From the NCBI GenBank assembly GCA_937886325.1, contig CALABV010000161.1, forward strand, positions 1 through 9,883: a DNA stretch of 9,883 nucleotides, given 5' to 3'. How positions within the stretch are numbered: the stretch's first letter is position 1; each line of letters starts with the position of its first letter. A program made the translations under genes and the position numbers. The notes under the pieces are model-generated. The model was not told the DNA's origin, did not search any database, and was given only the letters and a program-made list of their open reading frames with translations. Shown piece by piece: positions 5,860-9,883 of the stretch. This DNA comes from an uncultured Geobacter sp. Lineage in GTDB: Bacteria > Desulfobacterota > Desulfuromonadia > Geobacterales > Geobacteraceae.

Positions 5860-7362
5860 ATGATGTGCACGACCCACGTCCTCGACGCCGCCATCCAGAC
5901 GGTAAACGCCCTTCACAGGAAGAACGCCTTCGACTTCGGCATCTCCCTGGGCGATACCTGCAACAACACGTCGTACAACGAACTCAGGTGGTATATCGAC
6001 GTAATCGACGGCAAGGTCATCACCCCGAGTTCCGGCGCCCATCTCGGAGCCGCAACGATACCCTTCCAGAAACCGTTCAAGGCCGCGGGCCTCGACAAAT
6101 CGATCCCCTGGTACCAGACTCTCGGCAACCACGACCACTTTTACATCGGCTCGTTCCCGGTGGACGCGGACCCTTCACTCGGCATCCGGGAGTCATACAT
6201 CAGCGATACCGTCTGGTCGGTTCCGGATTCACTGCTCATCCCCTCTTCCGATTTGAGCACATTCCCCGTCATGTTCGACATGGAAAATTTCAAAAACACA
6301 CCCCGGTATTACATGGGCGTACTCGACGGCGCTTCTCCCACCGGCAAAATCATCCACGCGGGGGATCCCGCGACGTTCGGGAAGCCTCCAACGGTTACCG
6401 CCGATGCCGATCGCCGCTCGCTCCTGAGAACGGAATGGATCCGGGAATATTTCACCACGTCTACCAATCCGGTCGGCCATGGTTTCAACCTGGTCGATCC
6501 CGCCCAGCCGAGCGGTTTTGCCTGTTACAGCTTCCTGCCGAAGCCGGATGTGCCGCTCAAGGTAATCGTTCTCGACAATACCCAGTCGGAAACCGACGGC
6601 TCCCACGACATTCACGGGCACGGCTTTCTTGACGCAAACCGCTGGGCCTGGCTTCAGGCGGAGCTTGCAGCCGGCCAGGCCGCCAACCAGCTGATGATTA
6701 TTGCGGCACACATACCAATCGGTGTCGCTCTTATCAGTTCCGAAACGGAATGGTGGGAATCCGGAAAAGATCCCGATGCCGTGGAACAGAATGCCGTGAC
6801 CCTGACGGAGCTGGTTGCGACGCTCCGGAACACCCCCAACCTCCTCATGTGGATGGCCGGACATCGTCATCTCAATACCGTGAAGGCCTTCACATCGCCC
6901 GATCCGGTCAATGCTCCCGAGAAAGGCTTCTGGCAGGTTGAGACATCCTCGCTACGCGACTTTCCCCAGCAGCTCCGCACCTTCGAAATCTACCTCAACA
7001 GCGACTATTCCGTTTCAATCGTTACGACAAATGTCGACCCGGCGGTCAGGGAAGGCACGCCGGCCGCGCTGTCGCGCTATTATTCAATCGCGACACAGCA
7101 GATAATCCAGACAAACCTGACCCTGAACAACCCCAACTATGCGACGATGTACGGCATTCCCGTGGAGGCCATGGACCCGACCCGAGCGCAGGGGGGGGAT
7201 CCCCTCGATCCGGGATCGGGCGCCCACTACACGGATCCCTCCATCTTGTACGGGTCGGTGCTCGGGGTTCCGTACTGCGCATCGTACAATGCGGAATTGT
7301 ACAAACAGCTGAGCCCCGCCATGATCAGCGCGCTGCGGGCGCGGTTCCCGGCAGCCGCATAA
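5860..7362 (+). CDS. metallophosphoesterase (RPA4764-like), C-terminal catalytic piece
   Basis: This is the remainder of the gene starting at 5278, in the same frame. The frame is open from 5815; the first ATG is at 5860, but no ribosome-binding site precedes it, so independent translation is doubtful. Residues counted from 5860 show the remaining calcineurin-like motifs with long insertions between them: LGD (30-32), GNHD (89-92), AAH (282-284) and GHRH (334-337). Long insertions between motifs and a Tat signal characterise the RPA4764-type family as I know it. All catalytic motifs after the first survive, and 500 codons remain open, which argues that the TAG is recent, a sequence error, or tolerated. 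An 8-G run at 7191-7198 does not break the frame. Stop is TAA. Family confidence is high; whether the gene is functional is uncertain. Confidence 0.85.
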   Translation: MMCTTHVLDAAIQTVNALHRKNAFDFGISLGDTCNNTSYNELRWYIDVIDGKVITPSSGAHLGAATIPFQKPFKAAGLDKSIPWYQTLGNHDHFYIGSFPVDADPSLGIRESYISDTVWSVPDSLLIPSSDLSTFPVMFDMENFKNTPRYYMGVLDGASPTGKIIHAGDPATFGKPPTVTADADRRSLLRTEWIREYFTTSTNPVGHGFNLVDPAQPSGFACYSFLPKPDVPLKVIVLDNTQSETDGSHDIHGHGFLDANRWAWLQAELAAGQAANQLMIIAAHIPIGVALISSETEWWESGKDPDAVEQNAVTLTELVATLRNTPNLLMWMAGHRHLNTVKAFTSPDPVNAPEKGFWQVETSSLRDFPQQLRTFEIYLNSDYSVSIVTTNVDPAVREGTPAALSRYYSIATQQIIQTNLTLNNPNYATMYGIPVEAMDPTRAQGGDPLDPGSGAHYTDPSILYGSVLGVPYCASYNAELYKQLSPAMISALRARFPAAA

Positions 7363-7484
7363 TATCCGCACGACAGGTGTTTCGGGGACTGTCGGTCCGG
7401 AAGAAGATGTGAGGTCCGTCCCTGATCTTTCATTCTTCTCCCTGTCACTTGTCAATGACTGACAACTCCGTTTCGCCCGGGCGA

Positions 7485-7997
7485 TTAGCGATGATCGACA
7501 AATATCAATCCGCTTGTGTCAAAGCCGAGTGACGCTGCCTTTGCAATGAGGGCATCCCTCAGCTCTTTGTTTAATTCCGGGTCTCTGGCGAGAATCCACA
7601 AATAGGATTTGTCGGGCCCGCAAACCAGCGCATAGCGGTAATGCTCATGGTCAAGCTCGAATATGATATATGAACCGTAAAAAGGCCCGAAGAAGGAAAC
7701 TTTCAGGTAACCGGTATCTGCCCCCTGAACGAAGTATGCTTTCCCTTCAGCCTGTTTCCACTTCTTCTCTTTTTCAGAGTACCCACGGTTCACCACCCTG
7801 ACACCGCCGTCGTCCCTCATGCTGTATTGGGCGGTTACCCGGGTCAGGCCCCGTTCAAAAGAATGATCCAGCCTCGCGATCTCGTACCACGTGCCCAGAT
7901 ACCTCTCTAATTTGAAATTCTCAACGGGCTTTACCTTTTCAGGGATGCCGACACATCCGAATAAGAAGAGTAATACTCCTGTGACTATCTTTCTCAT
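7485..7997 (-). CDS. blc: outer-membrane lipocalin Blc
   Basis: A 170-residue bacterial lipocalin, an eight-stranded beta-barrel lipoprotein that binds fatty acids or lysophospholipids at the outer membrane. The N-terminus is a lipoprotein signal (MRKIVTGVLLFLFGC) with the lipobox Cys at residue 15; the following VGI lacks the inner-membrane retention Asp at +2. The lipocalin signature GTWYEIAR is at 35-42, and the C-terminal signature Y-A-L-V-C-G-P then SYLWILAR matches Blc proteins. Full length agrees with the family. The ATG at 7997 follows GGGGAGGGG at a good distance. The gene is monocistronic in appearance and converges on the phosphoesterase gene, ending 122 bases from its stop. No functional link to neighbours is evident. 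Confidence 0.95.
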   Translation of the reverse strand: MRKIVTGVLLFLFGCVGIPEKVKPVENFKLERYLGTWYEIARLDHSFERGLTRVTAQYSMRDDGGVRVVNRGYSEKEKKWKQAEGKAYFVQGADTGYLKVSFFGPFYGSYIIFELDHEHYRYALVCGPDKSYLWILARDPELNKELRDALIAKAASLGFDTSGLIFVDHR

Positions 7998-8033
7998 CTC
8001 ATACCCCTCCCCTGTTTATTCCGGACTGCAATC

Positions 8034-8124
8034 AAGATGACATGTAAAACCCTGATGTAGGGGCGTATGGCATACGCCCCGATTGGGCGAACTGCTGTTC
8101 GCCCCTACGAATAGGTGTCATCTT
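8034..8124. repeat. nested palindromic repeat (REP/MITE-like)
   Basis: Four nested pairings: outer AAGATGACA (8034-8042) with TGTCATCTT (8116-8124); GTAGGGGCG (8057-8065) with CGCCCCTAC (8100-8108); hairpin GGGGCGTATG (8060-8069)/CATACGCCCC (8071-8080) around one base; hairpin GGGCGAAC (8085-8092)/GTTCGCCC (8097-8104) around TGCT. It lies about 37 bases upstream of the blc start, in the spacer to the Gre-family gene. Short elements of GTAGGGGCG...CGCCCCTAC form recur in many environmental Gram-negative genomes, from memory. It is probably a dispersed non-coding repeat; it has no gene, and a role as terminator or in blc expression is possible but unshown. Confidence 0.75.
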
Positions 8125-8200
8125 AACTGCAAAAGCGAATTAGGGTGGATTCTATCCGTACGCGCACCACCTGATGCAGAAGCAGGCAAGTGGCTGTGGT

Positions 8201-8731
8201 TCACTCCGCATACTCAATCCCTGCTATCTCCAGCAATTCCTCCCCTTCTCCGCTTCGCATGGAAACTGTTTCCCCGACACCACACCCGATGACGATGGAC
8301 GCCATCGGCGATATGAACGAGATGCGACCCGACGAAGGGTCGGCTTCATCCACGCCTACGATGGTTATACGGCGAATCCTCCCCGGATTTCGTCCGGAAA
8401 GGGTCCGCACCGTAACCGTGGCGCCGAAACGAACCTCGTCGCGAGGTTGTCCTAGAGGATCAACGATTCGCGCATTGTCAATGCGGCAACCGAGGTCAGC
8501 GATACGGCGCCCCAGGGACGCCAGACGGCGAATCCGCTCCTCGTCATCGTTGCCGCCCCCCCGGTTCGTCCGCGCCTCCAGGCGCTCAGCCTCAAGCGCC
8601 GCGAGCTCCTCCCTCAGCAGCGTCATGCCTCTGGGCGTGACATAGTTGATGGTTCCGGGCGGCAGCGGGGTACGCGAAGGGACGAGAATCCGCTCATCCG
8701 AAGCGTCATTTTTTACAAAGGCTCGACTCAT
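8201..8731 (-). CDS. GreA/GreB-family transcription elongation factor-like protein
   Basis: A 176-residue protein with the two-part Gre layout. Residues 1-33 (MSRAFVK at the start, then NYVTP) match the opening of GreB-like GreA/GreB family proteins. Residues 34-90 are a charged helical coiled coil whose turn reads GGGNDDEE, which would put acidic residues at the tip as needed to stimulate RNA cleavage by RNA polymerase. Residues 100-175 are the FKBP-like C-terminal domain: RFGATVTV, IVGVDEAD, GRISFISP and VGETV follow the GreA pattern closely. These factors rescue backtracked polymerase; some relatives only occupy the secondary channel. The ATG at 8731 has no good ribosome site. The coiled coil looks shorter than in GreA, so cleavage activity is not assured. 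The gene stands alone. Confidence 0.85.
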   Translation of the reverse strand: MSRAFVKNDASDERILVPSRTPLPPGTINYVTPRGMTLLREELAALEAERLEARTNRGGGNDDEERIRRLASLGRRIADLGCRIDNARIVDPLGQPRDEVRFGATVTVRTLSGRNPGRIRRITIVGVDEADPSSGRISFISPMASIVIGCGVGETVSMRSGEGEELLEIAGIEYAE

Positions 8732-8751
8732 TGGACACAGAAGGTGACAGT

Positions 8752-8856
8752 CAGGAAGAGGTACGCGTCACTGAACTGCATTATATCCCCAAACATGGAA
8801 ACATGATGGACTTCCCAGTTGACATCATTCCGGGCAACCTTTCATGTAATGGGTGA
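8752..8856 (+). pseudogene. IS630-family transposase remnant (short C-terminal fragment)
   Basis: Plus-strand frame 8752-8853 reads QEEVRVTELHYIPKHG, followed by a segment ending I-I-P-G-N-L-S-C, then TGA 8854-8856. This matches the conserved C-terminal block of IS630/Tc1-like DDE transposases as I know it (EEARRL..LEIHYTPKHGSWLN...I..LSRQC): HY-x-PKHG plus the later I/LS/C spacing. The catalytic Glu after SWLN is not preserved. There is no start and no inverted repeat that I could find, so it would be a decayed fragment. The stretch 8732-9245 otherwise holds only the weak ORF at 8983 and no supported promoter, RNA or repeat. The identification rests on about 30 codons. Confidence 0.4.
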
Positions 8857-8982
8857 CCGGTCGCGATTTCCCGCAGCAGAACAAGAGAATTCAAGAAAAA
8901 GCCCAAGCCCCCCGGCGCATCAAGTCGTGCCTGGCGCGGCACCCATGCTCCTGTAGTTGACCGGTATTCCTATGCTTTTTCA

Positions 8983-9156
8983 ATGCAGTGTAACCAGCAA
9001 GCTTCTATTGTCAACTGCGTGGCCATTGTGGTCAAATCCGCACGAGGTCCGGAATCGTTCACGAAACACCTTCCCGACGCCCGGCCCGTCATTCTTTCCA
9101 TGGACAATTTCCCTCTTTTCTCGGAGAACCCCAAAAATTTTCTTGCCGCACTGTGA
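8983..9156 (+). CDS. 57-codon hypothetical ORF, possibly a gene fragment
   Basis: The ATG at 8983 opens 57 codons ending TGA 9154-9156. The composition is protein-like (MQCNQQASIVNCVAIVVKSA, later SMDNFPLFSENPKNFLAAL), with a hydrophobic strand-like run and an acidic-aromatic tail, and it reads better than the overlapping frames. No ribosome-binding site precedes the ATG, and the frame is open upstream to the TGA at 8854, so it may be the 3' end of a larger lost gene rather than an intact one. I do not recognise the family. Low confidence. Confidence 0.22.
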   Translation: MQCNQQASIVNCVAIVVKSARGPESFTKHLPDARPVILSMDNFPLFSENPKNFLAAL

Positions 9157-9245
9157 GGAAAATCCGGTTTGGCGGGACATGTTGTTGATTGTTTAGCCCC
9201 CTATTTGGGCCCAGCCGTTGACAATCCGCCGGATGCGCCAACGCA

Positions 9246-9883
9246 TCACCCCTGCATCAGCGCGAAAACACCCCAGCCCAGGTATTCACGCGTGTAAGAG
9301 GCGTAGCGCTCGGGTTCCGAGGTCAGTTGGGCTCGAACCTCTTTGGCTAACTCGTCGTCGGGATTGGCTTCAAGCCATCGGCGCATCGTGAGCCATTTGG
9401 CCGCCTCGTATCTGTCCCAGCTGTCCTGGTCAGCTAGAACCATTTCTACGACATCGTAGCCAAGGTGGCCGAAAGACGCGAGAAGTTCCGGAAGCATGAG
9501 AAAGTCGGAGATTGAGTTGGCAAGACACCCCTTGGCAACATCCTCCGTCGGCGGTAACTGCCGCCAGTAGGGCTCGCCGATGAGGATGATCCCTCCGGCG
9601 CGCAGGCTCCGCGCCAGAAGCTCGATAGTGCCGGCGACTCCCCCGCCGATCCAGGTGGCGCCGACACAGGCGGCCACACCGGCCTTGTCGTCCGAGACGT
9701 AGCCGGTGGCATCGCCATGGATGAACGTGACGTGATCGGCGACGCCGAGTTCTTCAGCGCGGAGTTTCGCTTGCTCGGTGAACAACCGGCTCATGTCGAT
9801 GCCGGCGCCGATGACTCCGTAATCGCGTGCCCAGGTGCACAGCATCTCCCCCGAACCGCTGCCGAGGTCGAGCACTCGGGTCC
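9246..9883 (-). CDS. class I SAM-dependent methyltransferase (5' end outside window)
   Basis: About 212 residues are visible; the frame is open to the window edge (a Thr-Arg precedes the GTG at 9875), so the true start lies outside. The Rossmann-fold motif I VLDLGSGSGEM is at the very beginning, followed by an acidic residue at the end of strand 2 (GAGIDMS), HGDATGY (motif II region) and GGIILIGEPYWRQ (motif III/post-III). The layout is that of a small-molecule (Methyltransf_11/25-like) enzyme; the C-terminal part with many Trp/Tyr residues (EAAKWLTMRRW, SYTREYLGWGVF) probably shapes the substrate pocket. Substrate unknown. Stop is TGA. Its 3' neighbour on the other side of the 514-base spacer is the Gre-like gene, without evident link. 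Confidence 0.9.
   Translation of the reverse strand, partial: TRVLDLGSGSGEMLCTWARDYGVIGAGIDMSRLFTEQAKLRAEELGVADHVTFIHGDATGYVSDDKAGVAACVGATWIGGGVAGTIELLARSLRAGGIILIGEPYWRQLPPTEDVAKGCLANSISDFLMLPELLASFGHLGYDVVEMVLADQDSWDRYEAAKWLTMRRWLEANPDDELAKEVRAQLTSEPERYASYTREYLGWGVFALMQG

Noticed and set aside
6229..6870. 213-codon minus-strand ORF
   Set aside because: It is the antisense of the catalytic part of the metallophosphoesterase and has no family motif.
7449..7465. TTGTCA/TGACAA hairpin between the convergent phosphoesterase and blc genes as a bidirectional terminator
   Set aside because: Only 6 bp, AT-rich and without a T-tract on either side; too weak to call.
8190..8645. 151-codon plus-strand ORF
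   Set aside because: Arg/Ser/Pro-rich antisense of the GreA/GreB-family gene, typical of a shadow in GC-rich DNA.
8957..9196. 79-codon plus-strand and 66-codon minus-strand (8980-9180) ORFs
   Set aside because: Neither has a ribosome site or a recognisable motif, and both overlap the somewhat more protein-like frame 8983-9156.
1..9883. CRISPR array, tRNA, rRNA or complete insertion sequence
   Set aside because: Scanned by eye; no regularly spaced direct repeats, no cloverleaf or rRNA-like stretch, and no complete transposase with terminal repeats were seen.

Overview
The window is GC-rich and bacterial. Gram-negative signs are a Blc-type outer-membrane lipocalin, a Tat-exported metallophosphoesterase and a secreted glutaminyl cyclase. 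The gene mix, an HD-GYP remnant and a GTAGGGGCG-type nested palindrome would fit a Desulfobacterota (former deltaproteobacterial) relative. That placement is an inference from gene content; no rRNA or tRNA gene is present to confirm it.

Left half, minus strand (read right to left from 4497 to 1): a tight run of genes consisting of a glutaminyl-peptide cyclotransferase, an 85-residue small ORF, a PaaK-like adenylate-forming enzyme and two different radical SAM proteins. Neighbouring reading frames overlap by 23, 4, 17 and 1 bases, so this is very probably one translationally coupled operon. After an 80-base gap holding a 9-bp inverted repeat, the N-terminus of an exported Cys-containing protein runs off the left edge. 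The combination (carboxylate activation, two radical SAM chemistries, a small ORF in the middle and an N-terminal Gln-cyclising enzyme) looks like an unassigned peptide-modification or small-molecule pathway. It is the most interesting part of the window. The product is unknown.

Centre, plus strand (4788-7362): the decayed remnant of an HD-GYP signalling protein (intact first ~28 codons, missing middle, shifted frame, recognisable HD-GYP C-terminal half) is followed by a Tat-signal metallophosphoesterase of the RPA4764-like type. That gene is split by a single in-frame TAG, with recognisable family sequence on both sides. Either both genes are degrading, or the TAG is a sequencing error or is read through.

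Right half, minus strand: a blc lipocalin gene converges on the phosphoesterase; a nested palindromic repeat of about 90 bp lies upstream of it; then come a GreA/GreB-family factor, a 514-base stretch with a probable IS630-family transposase remnant and a weak 57-codon ORF, and finally a SAM-dependent methyltransferase whose 5' end is cut by the window edge. These genes show no evident functional link to each other; the right half reads as mixed accessory sequence with degraded pieces.
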